Assembly: GCF_011762125.1 (NCBI RefSeq)
Contig: NZ_JAASQN010000006.1
Location: 159,001 to 223,000 of the forward strand
DNA length: 64,000 nt
DNA from: Sphingopyxis panaciterrae
GTDB taxonomy: Bacteria; Pseudomonadota; Alphaproteobacteria; Sphingomonadales; Sphingomonadaceae
Reading direction: 5' to 3'
The translations under genes were made by a program, and so were the position numbers. This document shows, piece by piece, positions 7,600-16,903 of this stretch (the stretch's first letter is position 1; every line of letters begins with the position of its first letter). Below the pieces are notes generated by a model, which was not told where the DNA came from, did not search any database, and saw nothing but the letters and a program-made list of their open reading frames with translations.

Positions 7600-7938
7600 G
7601 TGCGAACGCTTTCAAAACGCAGCGAATTTCTGGCCGCGAACCGCGGCCTTCGCTTTCCCATGCCCGGTTTCGTCCTGCTCGTCCGCCCGCGCGGCGACGA
7701 TGATGATGCGCTGGGCATCGGATACACCGTCAGCAAGAAGGTCGGCAATGCCGTCACGCGCAACCGGATGAAGCGCCGGCTGCGCGCGCTCACCCGCGCG
7801 GCGCTGCCCGAATCGGGGATCGCGGGCGCCGACCATGTGCTGATCGGCCGCCCCGGCGGCAACGACATCGTCTTTGCCGAACTCGGCGAACATCTGGCAT
7901 CGGCGCTGGCGCGCGCGGCGAAGAAGCTGGCGAAATGA
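7600..7938 (+). CDS. rnpA: Ribonuclease P protein component
   Basis: The protein subunit of RNase P, which helps the RNA subunit process tRNA precursors. The signature GYTVSKKVGNAVTRNRMKRRLRAL contains the conserved RNR motif that contacts RNA. I chose GTG at 7600, giving 112 residues beginning (V)RTLSKRSEFLAANRGLRF, the usual RnpA N-terminus. The open frame runs further upstream through rpmH in another frame, and a CTG at 7558 overlapping the rpmH stop is a less likely start. Confidence 0.93.
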   Translation: MRTLSKRSEFLAANRGLRFPMPGFVLLVRPRGDDDDALGIGYTVSKKVGNAVTRNRMKRRLRALTRAALPESGIAGADHVLIGRPGGNDIVFAELGEHLASALARAAKKLAK

Positions 7939-8012
7939 AGCACTGTCCTACAATATCTGGCCGGGTTAGCGTGCGGGCATGATCGCGACATCATCCCCCC
8001 GGCAAACGCCAT

Positions 8013-8185
8013 TTCAGTGTGAAGTTGCGCGGTTTTCCAACGTTTTTCATCTTTCGCCCATTCTCTCCCATCGTCACCCCGGACTTCATCCGGGGTCCCG
8101 CTTGGCGAGGGTGAAGAGCGGGCCCCCGGATCAAGTCCGGGGTGACGGAATTTGGACGGTTCAGTGTGAAGTTGCGCAGTTTTCC
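8013..8185. repeat. Composite repeat between rnpA and yidD (paired hairpin, copy 2, flanked by 26-bp direct repeats)
   Basis: A paired-hairpin element lies at 8073-8146, with arms GTCACCCCGG.../...CCGGGGTGAC. It is bracketed by two direct copies of a 26-base sequence beginning TTCAGTGTGAAGTTGCGC, at 8013-8038 and 8160-8185, which differ at one base. The element separates two genes that are usually adjacent or overlapping. Confidence 0.8.
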
Positions 8186-8196
8186 GGGCTTTCCGC

Positions 8197-8409
8197 ATGA
8201 TCGCCCGCCTGCTCATCCTGATCGCGCGCGGCTGGCAGATCGGCCCCTCGCGCATCCTGCCGCCGACGTGCCGCTATGCGCCGTCGTGCAGCGAATATGC
8301 GATTGTCGCCTTGCAGCGCCATGGTGCGATCAAGGGTGGCTGGATGGCGACAAAGCGGCTATTGCGCTGCCATCCTTGGGGCGGTCATGGCTACGACCCG
8401 GTGCCGTAA
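8197..8409 (+). CDS. yidD: Membrane protein insertion efficiency factor YidD
   Basis: A 70-residue protein with the family signature: LPPTCRYAPSCSEYAIVALQRHGAIKGGWMATKRLLRCHPWGGHGYDPVP. The three conserved cysteines and the CHP.GG.GYDPVP ending are present. YidD assists YidC-dependent insertion of membrane proteins. It lies between rnpA and yidC as usual, although separated from rnpA here by about 258 bases of repeat DNA. Confidence 0.95.
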   Translation: MIARLLILIARGWQIGPSRILPPTCRYAPSCSEYAIVALQRHGAIKGGWMATKRLLRCHPWGGHGYDPVP

Positions 8410-8451
8410 TAGCGAATATCCCGACATTGAGACGAAGAGAGACCAACGAGC

Positions 8452-10209
8452 GTGGACGACAAGCGTAACCTGATCGCGGCAATTCTTTTGTCGGTAGCCA
8501 TCCTCTTGGGCTGGAATTTCGTCGCGACGAAATTTTTTCCGACCCCCGCGAAGCCCGACGTGACCAAGACCGTCGCCGGCACCGGCGGCGCGCCCGCCGC
8601 GACCCCCGCCGCGCAGGGCCAGCCCTCGGCCTTGCCGGCGCCGGGTGCGCCCGCCGCCGCCGCAGCGCCCGCAGCGATCCGCCCCATCGAAACGGTGCTC
8701 GCCGAAGGACAGCGCATCCCGATCGAGACCCCGACGCTGTCGGGTTCGATCAACCTCGTGGGCGCGCGCGTCGACGACATCACGCTCACCCGATATCGCC
8801 AGACGATCAAGAAGGATTCGCCGCCGGTTCGCCTGTTCGCCCCCGGCGGCACGTCGGCCGCCTATTTCACCAGCCTCGGCTGGTCGGCGCAGGGCGTACA
8901 GGTTCCCGGACCGAATACGGTCTGGACCGCGACGGGGACGAAACTGACCCCGGCGACGCCGGTGACGTTGAGCTGGGCGAACGGCGCCGGCCAGACGTTC
9001 CGCATCGAATATAGCATCGACGCCAATTATCTGATCACCGCGAAGCAGACGATCGCGAACAGCGGCACCGCGCCGGTCAATGCGAGCAGCTTCGCGCTGA
9101 TCGACCGCCTCGGCAAGCCGACCGATCCGCACGAAAAGGACAGCTGGACGATCCATATCGGCCCGACCGGCTATCTGGGCGGCAAATCGGTGTTCGACGT
9201 CGATTATGACGATGTCGAGGAAGCGCCGAACCGTGCCGTGCGCTATACGTCGGCGGGCTGGCTGGGCTTTACCGACAAATATTGGCTCGCCGCGATCGTG
9301 CCGGCGAAGGGCGAACGCGTCACCGCCGCGATCAGCTCGCCCGCTGCCAATAATTACCAGACGCTGTTCGCGCGCGACTTTGCACAGGTCGCGCCGGGCA
9401 AGCAGGTGACGACGACCAGCCGCATCTTCGCCGGGGCGAAGGAAGTCGGCATCCTGTCGAAATATCAGGACGATCAGGGCATCCCGCGCCTGTCGAACGC
9501 GATCGACTGGGGCTGGTTCGAATTTTTCGAGGTGCCGATCTTCAAGCTGCTCGACTGGCTGTTCAAGCAGGTCGGCAATTTCGGCGTCGCGATCATGCTG
9601 CTGACCCTGATCATCCGTACCCTGATGTTCCCGATCGCGCAGCGCCAGTTCGGGTCGATGGCGCAGATGCGCCTGATGCAGCCGAAGATGAAGGCGCTGC
9701 AGGAAAAATATAAGGACGACAAGCAGCGGCAGCAGCAGGAGCTGATGAAGCTCTACAAGGACGAGAAGATCAATCCGCTCGCCGGCTGCCTGCCGATCGT
9801 CATCCAGATTCCGATCTTCTACGCGCTGTACAAGGTGCTGATGCTGACGATCGAAATGCGGCACCAGCCGTTCATCCTGTGGATCAAGGATCTGTCGGCG
9901 CCCGACCCGCTGCACATATTGAACCTGTTCGGGCTGCTGCCCTTCACCCCGCCGTCGCTGCTCAGCATCGGCATCCTCGCGCTGATCCTCGGCATCACCA
10001 TGTTCCTGCAGTTCCGCCTGAACCCGCAGTCGGCGGATCCGGTGCAGCAACAGGTGTTCAAGATCATGCCGTGGATGTTCATGTTCATCATGGCGCCGTT
10101 CGCGGCGGGCTTGCTGCTTTACTGGATCACCAACAACTGCCTGTCGATCGCGCAGCAGCAGTGGATGTATCGCAAGTTCCCGCAGCTGAAGGCGGCCCCG
10201 GCGAAATAG
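8452..10209 (+). CDS. yidC: Membrane protein insertase YidC
   Basis: A 585-residue Oxa1/Alb3/YidC-family insertase of the inner membrane. It has an N-terminal membrane segment (about residues 6-24, [13 protein letters not shown]) and a proline/alanine-rich linker. A large periplasmic beta-domain (about 75-355) follows, then the conserved five-helix core with [22 protein letters not shown] and [26 protein letters not shown]. It starts with GTG at 8452. It inserts and folds membrane proteins alone or with SecYEG; yidD lies immediately upstream. Confidence 0.97.
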   Translation: MDDKRNLIAAILLSVAILLGWNFVATKFFPTPAKPDVTKTVAGTGGAPAATPAAQGQPSALPAPGAPAAAAAPAAIRPIETVLAEGQRIPIETPTLSGSINLVGARVDDITLTRYRQTIKKDSPPVRLFAPGGTSAAYFTSLGWSAQGVQVPGPNTVWTATGTKLTPATPVTLSWANGAGQTFRIEYSIDANYLITAKQTIANSGTAPVNASSFALIDRLGKPTDPHEKDSWTIHIGPTGYLGGKSVFDVDYDDVEEAPNRAVRYTSAGWLGFTDKYWLAAIVPAKGERVTAAISSPAANNYQTLFARDFAQVAPGKQVTTTSRIFAGAKEVGILSKYQDDQGIPRLSNAIDWGWFEFFEVPIFKLLDWLFKQVGNFGVAIMLLTLIIRTLMFPIAQRQFGSMAQMRLMQPKMKALQEKYKDDKQRQQQELMKLYKDEKINPLAGCLPIVIQIPIFYALYKVLMLTIEMRHQPFILWIKDLSAPDPLHILNLFGLLPFTPPSLLSIGILALILGITMFLQFRLNPQSADPVQQQVFKIMPWMFMFIMAPFAAGLLLYWITNNCLSIAQQQWMYRKFPQLKAAPAK

Positions 10210-10226
10210 GAACCATTCTCATCGGC

Positions 10227-10312
10227 GTGTGTCCCTGCGAAGGCAGGGACCCATCTCCGGTGGCTTCGGATTTCACCAACAGGAGATGGACCCCTGCCTT
10301 CGCAGGGGTACG
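10227..10312. repeat. Inverted-repeat element (CCCTGCGAAGGCAGGG type)
   Basis: Between yidC and engB, GTCCCTGCGAAGGCAGGGAC with CATCTCC pairs with GGAGATG followed by CCCCTGCCTTCGCAGGGG. Each arm is itself a palindrome. A repeat of the same general design but another sequence family lies at 63907. Confidence 0.8.
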
Positions 10313-10316
10313 GCAT

Positions 10317-10967
10317 ATGACTGATACCGACATCGACCCCCTTCTGCCCGAACGGGCGCGCAAGCTGTTTTCGGGGCCGATCGCCTTCCTGAAATCGGCG
10401 CCCGCGTTGCAGCATCTGCCGGCGCCGGGCGTGCCCGAGATCGCGTTCGCGGGCCGCTCGAACGTCGGCAAGTCGTCGCTGCTCAACGCGCTGACGAACC
10501 GGAACGGGCTGGCGCGCACGTCGGTGACGCCGGGACGGACGCAGGAACTCAACTATTTCGATGTCGGCGCGGATCCGCTGATCTTCCGCCTCGTCGACAT
10601 GCCCGGCTACGGCTTTGCCAAGGCGCCGAAGGATATCGTCAAGAAATGGCGTTTCCTGATCAACGATTACCTCCGCGGCCGTGCGGTGCTGAAACGCACG
10701 CTCGTGCTGATCGACAGCCGCCACGGGATCAAGGAGGTCGACCGCGACGTGCTCGAAATGCTCGACACCGCGGCGGTCAGCTATCGCATCGTCCTGACCA
10801 AGGCCGACAAGATCAAGGCCAGCGCGCTCGCCGAGGTTCAGGCCGCGACCGAGGCCGAAGCCCGCAAGCACCCCGCCGCGCATCCGCAAGTGATCGCGAC
10901 GAGCAGCGAAAAGGGGCTGGGCATCGCCGAGCTCCGGACCGCGGTGCTGGAGGCGGTGGAGAGTTGA
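10317..10967 (+). CDS. engB: Ribosome biogenesis GTPase YihA/YsxC (EngB)
   Basis: A 216-residue TRAFAC GTPase with the G1 loop [10 protein letters not shown]2 threonine in [10 protein letters not shown]3 DMPGYG, G4 TKADK and the G5-like ATSSEKG. EngB acts in late assembly of the 50S subunit. I chose ATG at 10317, just after the repeat. The longer open frame reads back into yidC and is not real. It follows yidC in the usual order for this group. Confidence 0.95.
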   Translation: MTDTDIDPLLPERARKLFSGPIAFLKSAPALQHLPAPGVPEIAFAGRSNVGKSSLLNALTNRNGLARTSVTPGRTQELNYFDVGADPLIFRLVDMPGYGFAKAPKDIVKKWRFLINDYLRGRAVLKRTLVLIDSRHGIKEVDRDVLEMLDTAAVSYRIVLTKADKIKASALAEVQAATEAEARKHPAAHPQVIATSSEKGLGIAELRTAVLEAVES

Positions 10968-10977
10968 CGGACGTGCT

Positions 10978-11112
10978 CCCCTCCCGCAAGCGGGAGGGGC
11001 AGCGAGACTTGCGAACTTCGTTCGCTAGTCGCAGCGGGGTGGGCCTGTCGACGGCAGGAGCTCGCTTCGCTCGCGCCAACCCCCAACCCCTCCCGCCTGC
11101 GGGAGGGGAGTT
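10978..11112. repeat. Inverted-repeat element (CTCCCCTCCCGC...GCGGGAGGGGAG)
   Basis: The space between engB and the GST gene carries CTCCCCTCCCGCAAGCGGGA near 10978 and CCCTCCCGCCTGCGGGAGGG near 11093, which are self-palindromic and complementary to one another. Between them lies a GCGAAC/GTTCGC hairpin. It is non-coding. Confidence 0.75.
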
Positions 11113-11123
11113 TCGGAGACCCC

Positions 11124-11795
11124 ATGAAACTCTTCCTCGGCAACAAGGCCTATTCCAGCTGGAGCCTGCGCGGCTGGCTGGCGGTCAAGCACAGCGGCCT
11201 GCCGTTCGAGGAAGTCACCGTCCCGCTCTATGACGAGGAATGGAGCAATCGCCGCGAGGGCGACGAGTTCGCCCCGTCGGGCGGCAAGGTGCCGATCCTG
11301 TGGGACGGCGACGATATCGTCGTCTGGGACAGCCTGGCGATCATCGATTATCTCAACGAAAAAACCGGCGGGACGAAGGGCTATTGGCCCGAAGACATGG
11401 CGGCGCGGGCGATGGCGCGGTCGATGGCGGCCGAAATGCATTCGTCGTTCGCCGCGCTCCGCCGCAACCACAGCATGAACATCCGCCGCATCTATCCCGC
11501 GACCGAACTGCTTCCCGAAGTGCAGGCCGACGTCATCCGCATCTTCCAGATCTGGGCCGAGGCGCGCGCGCGGTTCGGCGGCGAAGGCGATTATCTGTTC
11601 GGCGGCTGGTCGGCGGCCGACATCATGTTCGCGCCGGTCGTCACGCGCTTCATCACTTACTCGATCCCGCTGCCGCGTTTTGCCGCCGCCTATGCCCAGG
11701 CGGTGATCAGCCATCCATGCATGCAGGAATGGATCGGCGGCGCCCAGGCCGAGGACTGGGTGATCGAACAGTTCGAAGGGCCGGTCGAGGGGTAG
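11124..11795 (+). CDS. Glutathione S-transferase family protein
   Basis: A 223-residue GST-like protein: MKLFLGNKAYSSWSLRGWLAVKHSGLPFEE at the N-terminus (catalytic serine region SSWS), then GKVPILWDGDDIVVWDSLAIIDYLNE with the cis-proline and a D-S glutathione-binding turn. The helical C-terminal domain contains SAADIMFAPVVTRF. It resembles the YfcF/zeta-like group. It stands alone after engB between repeat elements. The physiological substrate is not inferable. Confidence 0.85.
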   Translation: MKLFLGNKAYSSWSLRGWLAVKHSGLPFEEVTVPLYDEEWSNRREGDEFAPSGGKVPILWDGDDIVVWDSLAIIDYLNEKTGGTKGYWPEDMAARAMARSMAAEMHSSFAALRRNHSMNIRRIYPATELLPEVQADVIRIFQIWAEARARFGGEGDYLFGGWSAADIMFAPVVTRFITYSIPLPRFAAAYAQAVISHPCMQEWIGGAQAEDWVIEQFEGPVEG

Positions 11796-11836
11796 GAAGC
11801 ATCGGGTTTCGGCTGGAAGCTGCCCTATCCATCATC

Positions 11837-11928
11837 GTCACCCGGGACTTGATCCGGGGCCCCGCTTGATGTCGAAAACGGCCGGCACCCTCAAAAAAAG
11901 CGAGATCCCGGGTCAAGCCCGGGATGAC
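11837..11928. repeat. Paired-hairpin intergenic repeat, copy 3
   Basis: Left arm GTCACCCGGGACTTGATCC near 11837 and right arm ending GGGTCAAGCCCGGGATGAC at 11928. With the next repeat it fills most of the 323-base gap between the GST and cupin genes (11796-12118), which holds no gene I can see. Confidence 0.85.
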
Positions 11929-11972
11929 GAGGGGTGAGGGCGGGAAGCGGATGATAGCTGCCGTTTCCGTCG

Positions 11973-12058
11973 TGTACCCCGGCGAAAGCCGGGGACCAGG
12001 GCGGTACCACGCAACGTCGGCTTTCTAACACTCTGGGCCCCGGCTTTCGCCGGGGTAC
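11973..12058. repeat. Inverted-repeat element (GTACCCCGGCGAAAGCCGGGG type)
   Basis: GTACCCCGGCGAAAGCCGGG at 11973 pairs with CCCGGCTTTCGCCGGGGTAC ending 12058. Each arm is a palindrome around CGAAAG or CTTTCG. It is a different family from the paired hairpins next to it. Confidence 0.8.
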
Positions 12059-12118
12059 TCGGTAGGCTGGACGAATGCCCGCTCACCACCCCGAAGCCGC
12101 CGCGCCGGACAAGACCCG

Positions 12119-12586
12119 TTACGGAATCCGCGTCACCGGATAGGGCGTGCCGTCCTTGTGGAAATAGCCGTCGGGGCCGAACAGCATGTCGATGTCCGAA
12201 TAGCCGCCGCCGGTGTCATATTTCTTGCCCCCGCCCAGCGCGACGAAGACGCAGTCGGTGTCCGATTCATTGACCAGATGATGGCCATTGGTGCTGCCCT
12301 TCGGCCACACCGCGATATCGCCCGGCCGCATCGGCGAGCGGCCGTCGTCCTCGATCAGCATGGCTTCGCCCGCGATCATCACGAGCATCTCGTCCTCGCC
12401 GTCGTGCCAGTGGCGCTGCGACGACCAGGCGCCGGGTTTGAGCACGACATGGCTCGCCGCGAAATCGTCGATGCCGGCGGCGGGCGCGAGGCGGCGGTAC
12501 CAGCGCCCCTGTACCGCATCGCTATAGGGCGCGGGATAGCCGGTGGCGTTCGTCTGCTGGATGGTGTCGAGATCGAGTTTGGGCAT
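12119..12586 (-). CDS. Cupin-domain protein
   Basis: A 155-residue single-cupin protein. The metal-binding cupin motifs are visible as HWHDGEDEMLVMIAGEAMLIEDDG and the second motif PKGSTNGHHLVNESDTDCVFVALGG. It is related to (S)-ureidoglycine-like and sugar-isomerase-type small cupins, but no substrate can be named. I chose the ATG at 12586 (MPKLDLDTIQ), with AAGGGA upstream; longer starts overlap the divergent dapE region. It is transcribed away from dapE. Confidence 0.8.
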   Translation of the reverse strand: MPKLDLDTIQQTNATGYPAPYSDAVQGRWYRRLAPAAGIDDFAASHVVLKPGAWSSQRHWHDGEDEMLVMIAGEAMLIEDDGRSPMRPGDIAVWPKGSTNGHHLVNESDTDCVFVALGGGKKYDTGGGYSDIDMLFGPDGYFHKDGTPYPVTRIP

Positions 12587-12681
12587 GATGCAGTCCCTTG
12601 TTTGTTCTTTCTTTGTTTCGCACAAAGCCGCGGCGATGCAAAGTCTCGACTTGGCATGGGTCGAACGCGTAAGGGAGCGGC

Positions 12682-13818
12682 ATGAGCACGACCATCGACC
12701 CCGTCGACCTCGCACAGGCGCTGATCGCCGCACCGAGCATCACCCCCGCAACGGGCGCGGTCTTCGACGTGATCGAGGCCGCGCTGACCCCGCTCGGCTT
12801 TACCGTCGAGCGTTTCATCGACGGCATCGAGCCCGACGGCCCGGTCGAGAATCTGCTCGCGGTGCGGACGGGCAAGGGGCCGAAACATTTCGGCTTTGCC
12901 GGCCACCTCGACGTCGTGCCGCCGGGTGTCGGCTGGAGCGGCGACGCCTTCTTTCCCGAAATACGCGGCGATCTCCTCTATGGCCGCGGCGCGGTCGACA
13001 TGAAGGGTTCGATCGCGGCGTTCGTCGCGGCGGCCGCCCATACCCCCGCCGAAGCCGGGACGATCAGCCTGATCATCACCGGCGACGAGGAAGGCCCCGC
13101 GATCTTCGGTACCCGCGCCTTGATGGAGCATATGGAAGGACGCGGCATCCGTCCCGACATGATCGTCGTCGGCGAGCCGACGTCGGTGAACCGGCTCGGC
13201 GACATGGTGAAGGTCGGGCGGCGCGGATCGGTCAATATCTGGATCGACGTGCCTGGGACGCAGGGGCATGTCGCCTACCCCCACCTCGCCGACAATCCGA
13301 TCCCCAAGCTGGTGCGCATCATGGCGGCGATCGACGCGGTGGCGCTGGACGCCGGTACCGACTGGTTCCAGCCGTCGAATATCGAATTTACCGATATCGA
13401 AGTCGGTAACGGCGCGACCAACGTCATTCCCGCCTCGGCGCGCGCGCGGCTGTCGATCCGCTTTAACGACCAGCAAAAAGGCTCCGAACTGGTCACGATG
13501 GTCGAGCGGATCGCGCACGAGGTCGAACCCGCAGCCAAGGTGCTGGGCAAGATTTCGGGCGAGGCCTTCCTGACCCCGCCCGGCGATCTGTCCGCGCTGG
13601 TTGCCGAAGCGATTCATGCGGAAACCGACATCATGCCAGAGATGTCGACAACCGGCGGCACGTCGGACGCGCGCTTCCTGCATGCACTGTGCCCGGTGGT
13701 CGAGTTCGGACTGACCAATGCGACGATGCACAAGCTCGACGAGGCGGTGGCGGTGGACGATCTCCACACCCTGACCGCCATCTATCGCGGCATATTGATG
13801 CGCGCGCTCGCGGGTTGA
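12682..13818 (+). CDS. dapE: Succinyl-diaminopimelate desuccinylase
   Basis: A 378-residue M20 metallohydrolase that removes succinate from N-succinyl-LL-diaminopimelate in the lysine and cell-wall diaminopimelate pathway. The metal-binding residues are visible: GHLDVVPPG (H75, D77), GRGAVDMKGS (D106) and GDEEGPA (E136/E137), with TGGTSDARF near the C-terminus. The length is typical for DapE. The ATG at 12682 follows AAGGGAG. ArgE-type M20 enzymes are the main alternative, but the DMKGSIAAFV and C-terminal motifs favour DapE. Confidence 0.92.
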   Translation: MSTTIDPVDLAQALIAAPSITPATGAVFDVIEAALTPLGFTVERFIDGIEPDGPVENLLAVRTGKGPKHFGFAGHLDVVPPGVGWSGDAFFPEIRGDLLYGRGAVDMKGSIAAFVAAAAHTPAEAGTISLIITGDEEGPAIFGTRALMEHMEGRGIRPDMIVVGEPTSVNRLGDMVKVGRRGSVNIWIDVPGTQGHVAYPHLADNPIPKLVRIMAAIDAVALDAGTDWFQPSNIEFTDIEVGNGATNVIPASARARLSIRFNDQQKGSELVTMVERIAHEVEPAAKVLGKISGEAFLTPPGDLSALVAEAIHAETDIMPEMSTTGGTSDARFLHALCPVVEFGLTNATMHKLDEAVAVDDLHTLTAIYRGILMRALAG

Positions 13819-13824
13819 AAATAT

Positions 13825-14042
<218 letters not shown>

Positions 14043-14043
<1 letters not shown>

Positions 14044-14618
14044 TATTCCTCGCGCGCCCGCCGCAGGATGACATAGACCGCGCCCGCCCCGCCATGGCTG
14101 ATATGCGCGGGGCGCAGCGCGACGATCTGGTCGGCGTAGGACGAGTAAGCGAGCCAGTCAGGGAGCGAAGCGCGGATCGCGCCGCGCGGGCGCGGGTCGC
14201 CGTGCATCACCGGCAGACGGTCGGCGCCCGGACGCAGCCTACCTGCCACGACCAGCAGCACCCGCGCGCCGCGCATCAGCCCGCGCCCGATCGCCTCGTC
14301 GAGCAGCGCCTGCGCCGAGGCCAGCGTATGGCCGTGGAGGTCGATGCTGAGATCGGGGCGGACGAGTCCCTTGCGGAGCCGGCGGTCCCAATGGCCATCG
14401 AGCGTCGCGGCCTGATGCGTGCGGCGCGGTGGCGGGAGTTTCGCGAGGGGCCGCGGGGCGGCGGCGGGCGCCGCTGTCAGGCGCGGCGTCTGCTTGGGCG
14501 GGCTGACGGTCGGCGGCGCGGCGGGCGCGAGCGGGGCCTTCGCCCTTGGCAACGGCTTGACGGTCGCCGCCACCTTTTTCCACAGCGCCGTTTCATCGGG
14601 ATCGAGGCGCCGCGGCAT
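14043..14618 (-). CDS. Smr-domain protein
   Basis: A 191-residue protein with an N-terminal proline/alanine-rich region (residues 20-75) and a C-terminal Smr domain carrying LSIDLHGHTLASAQALLDEAI and VYVILRR. The DLHGH and HGG motifs (HISHGGAGAVYVI) define the family of Smr/MutS2 endonuclease-like proteins that bind or nick nucleic acids. The protein is the last gene of the leftward tim44-mltA-smr operon, starting 7 bases after the MltA stop. Its role in the cell is unknown. Confidence 0.88.
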
Positions 14619-14625
14619 CGCAGCG

Positions 14626-15954
14626 TCAACGCGGCGGGATCAGCCGCGCGATGCTGGCGCGCGGGAGCAGCAACAGCGCCGATCCGCGCCCCGACATGCC
14701 GCCGGCGATCGCGCGGGCATCGTCGCCCGCGCCCCAGAAGCTGTCGAAGCGGTTGGCGCCCTTGATCGCGCCGCCGGTATCCTGCGCGATCCAAAGGCCA
14801 TTGGGCTCGGCGCGGTCGAGCGACAGGAAGACGGGGGCGCCCAAGGGCACATATTTGGGATCGGCGGCCACGCTGGCGCGGCCGGTGACGGGAACGCCGA
14901 GCGCACCGAGCGGCCCCGGCCCGGTGATCTCGCGGAAAAAGACCCAGCTGGGATTCTCGTTCATCACTGCGGCGCCGCGCACGGGATCGGCGCGCAGATA
15001 GGCGAGGATACCCTGCATCGACGCCTGCCCGCTTTGCAGTTCGCCGCGATCGAGCAGCAATTTGCCGATGCCGACATAATCGCGGCCGTTCTGCGTATCA
15101 TAGCCGATGCGCATCACGCCGCCGTCGGGGAGCCGCAGGCGCCCCGAACCCTGCACCTGCAAAAAGAAGAATTCGGCGGCATCGGCCGCCCAGGCGATTT
15201 CGAGCCCGCGCCCTTCGAGCGCGCCGCGCTCGATTGTCTGCCGGTCGTAATAGGGTATGAAATTGCTGCCTTCGACCCGGCCGCGAATCTTCTTGCCCTT
15301 GAGGTCAGCCGAGAACTGGCCAAGATCGACGTCGACGAGATCGCTCGGACGGCGATAGATCGGCACGTCGTAACCCGGGCGCTTGGCACGCGATCCCGCG
15401 ATTTCGGGCTCATAATAGCCGGTGACGAAGGCGTTGCCCGCGCCGACCTGTACCGTGCCGAAATAGCGCGTGAAGAAGGCGCTCGCGTCATTGTCCGACC
15501 AGCCCTTTGCCGCATTGCAGCTTTCGGTCCAGTCGGCACCCTGCGTCAGGCCGCTCGCGTCGGCGCGGCGCTGCACCGAGGGACAGCTGAGGCGGAAGGC
15601 GGCCAGTGCGGCTTTCGCCTGATTCGCCGTCACCCCGAGCTTGTCGAAGGCCGGGCCCGCAACGATGCCGCTCGCCGCCGCGGTCGTCGCGCTTGCGGGG
15701 ACGGGCGCCGCGGGCAGCGCCGGGTTGGGAGTCGCGGGAATCGGCTTGGCCGCAACGACGCCGCTTTCGGACGGGCGCGGCTGATAGGGGCGCACCGGGC
15801 CGGCGGGCGTCGGGGCCGGCTTGCTTGTAGCCGGTGGCGGGAGCGGTCCGTTCGACACGCGCCCGCCGCTATCGGGAATGACCGAGGCGCAGCCGGCAAG
15901 CAGCGGTATGACAAGGCAGGCGAGTCCGAACGCGCGAACGCGCCGCGCCATCAT
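14626..15954 (-). CDS. mltA: Membrane-bound lytic murein transglycosylase A
   Basis: A 442-residue lipoprotein. The lipobox is LLAGC (cysteine near residue 21), followed by a proline/alanine-rich linker. Then comes the MltA beta-domain (VQVGAGNAFVTGYYEPEIAGSRA...YDVPIYRRPSDLV) and the C-terminal 3D domain YVPLGAPVFLSLDRAEPNGLWIAQDTGGAIKGANRFDSFWG, whose aspartates are catalytic. It cleaves peptidoglycan at the outer membrane to leave 1,6-anhydromuramyl ends. I prefer the ATG at 15954 over the GTG at 15966 for its better signal peptide. Confidence 0.93.
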   Translation of the reverse strand: MMARRVRAFGLACLVIPLLAGCASVIPDSGGRVSNGPLPPPATSKPAPTPAGPVRPYQPRPSESGVVAAKPIPATPNPALPAAPVPASATTAAASGIVAGPAFDKLGVTANQAKAALAAFRLSCPSVQRRADASGLTQGADWTESCNAAKGWSDNDASAFFTRYFGTVQVGAGNAFVTGYYEPEIAGSRAKRPGYDVPIYRRPSDLVDVDLGQFSADLKGKKIRGRVEGSNFIPYYDRQTIERGALEGRGLEIAWAADAAEFFFLQVQGSGRLRLPDGGVMRIGYDTQNGRDYVGIGKLLLDRGELQSGQASMQGILAYLRADPVRGAAVMNENPSWVFFREITGPGPLGALGVPVTGRASVAADPKYVPLGAPVFLSLDRAEPNGLWIAQDTGGAIKGANRFDSFWGAGDDARAIAGGMSGRGSALLLLPRASIARLIPPR

Positions 15955-15970
15955 CACCCCCCGCACGCGG

Positions 15971-16639
15971 TCAGGCTGCTTCGGCTTCGTCGAGCAGCCA
16001 GTTGGGGTCGCTGCTGCCGATCGTGCGGCGGAACGTCCACAGATCGTCGGTCGCGGCGGCGTCGCTCATCGACCCGGCAATCATCCGGCCGTCGGCGTCA
16101 CGGGTGACCGCGCTGATGTCGGCGCGATAATGGACGGTGACACGCGCTTCATTGCGATGGAGATCGACCGCAGTGATCTTCGCCGAATCGATGCCGATGA
16201 GGCGGTTGTCGAGTTTTTCGCCGCGAGCCTCGCGCGCCGTGATCGCGTCGGCGAAGGCTTCGTAGCTGTCGTCGTCGCAGAGATCGCGCAGCGTGTCGCG
16301 GTCGCCGCTCCAATAGGCCTCGAGGATCATGCGATACGCCGATTCGGCACCTTCCATGAAGCGCCCGGCATCGAAATTGCGGTCGGCGGCAAGCAAGGCG
16401 CGCAGCCCCGCTTCGGCGGCGGGTTCATAAACGAGGCCCGCCGTATCGCCAGCCGCGCCCTGCGGTGCCGAGGGAGTATCGCCGTCGTCGAGCCGCACCG
16501 GCGCCGGTGCCGCACGCTCGTCGCGGCGCGGCAGCACCGGTTCCTGCTCGTGCCCCGTGCGCTTGCCGAGCACCGAATAGAGCCGCATGCCGAGGAAGGC
16601 GGCAATCATGGCGAGCAAGACGATAGCAAAAGAAGTCAC
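15971..16639 (-). CDS. Tim44-domain membrane-anchored protein
   Basis: A 222-residue protein from a GTG start at 16639. It has an N-terminal membrane anchor (SFAIVLLAMIAAFLGMRLYSVLGKRTGHE), a proline-rich linker, and a C-terminal Tim44/NTF2-like domain (FMEGAESAYRMILEAYWSGDRDTLRDLCDDDSYEAF...). Alphaproteobacterial Tim44 homologues (TimA) share this layout and are thought to act near the Sec or inner-membrane machinery. The position opposite secB fits. The longer ATG frame at 16699 would add a non-family leader and run over the predicted promoter. Confidence 0.82.
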   Translation of the reverse strand: MTSFAIVLLAMIAAFLGMRLYSVLGKRTGHEQEPVLPRRDERAAPAPVRLDDGDTPSAPQGAAGDTAGLVYEPAAEAGLRALLAADRNFDAGRFMEGAESAYRMILEAYWSGDRDTLRDLCDDDSYEAFADAITAREARGEKLDNRLIGIDSAKITAVDLHRNEARVTVHYRADISAVTRDADGRMIAGSMSDAAATDDLWTFRRTIGSSDPNWLLDEAEAA

Positions 16640-16677
16640 GGGCAAATGTCCAATGCGGCGATGGTATAATCTGGCGT

Positions 16678-16706
16678 AACATAGGCGAAGCGCCGCCATG
16701 TTTCAA
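16678..16706 (-). promoter_or_regulatory. Candidate promoter of the tim44-mltA-smr operon
   Basis: On the minus strand TTGAAA (16701-16706) and TATGTT (16678-16683) are separated by exactly 17 bases, about 40 bases upstream of the GTG start at 16639. Confidence 0.45.
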
Positions 16707-16903
16707 ATCTCCATGACTTGGCGCACGCGGCAGGTCAACGTCTGGTACGCCGGACGGTTGCCCCGGACCGTCAGGGCCGCTCGTTCAGGCGCACCATTGT
16801 GCTCGCCGTGCGGCGCTGCTAAGCGCGCCGCAACCTCCAGCCGCCGGGCTTTCCGGCCCGCGGTCCGGATCCTTCACAACGTTCCAGACGAAAGCAATTG
16901 ATC

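Noticed and set aside
8142-8468. 108-residue frame overlapping yidD
   Set aside because: It lies in another frame of the well-supported yidD gene.
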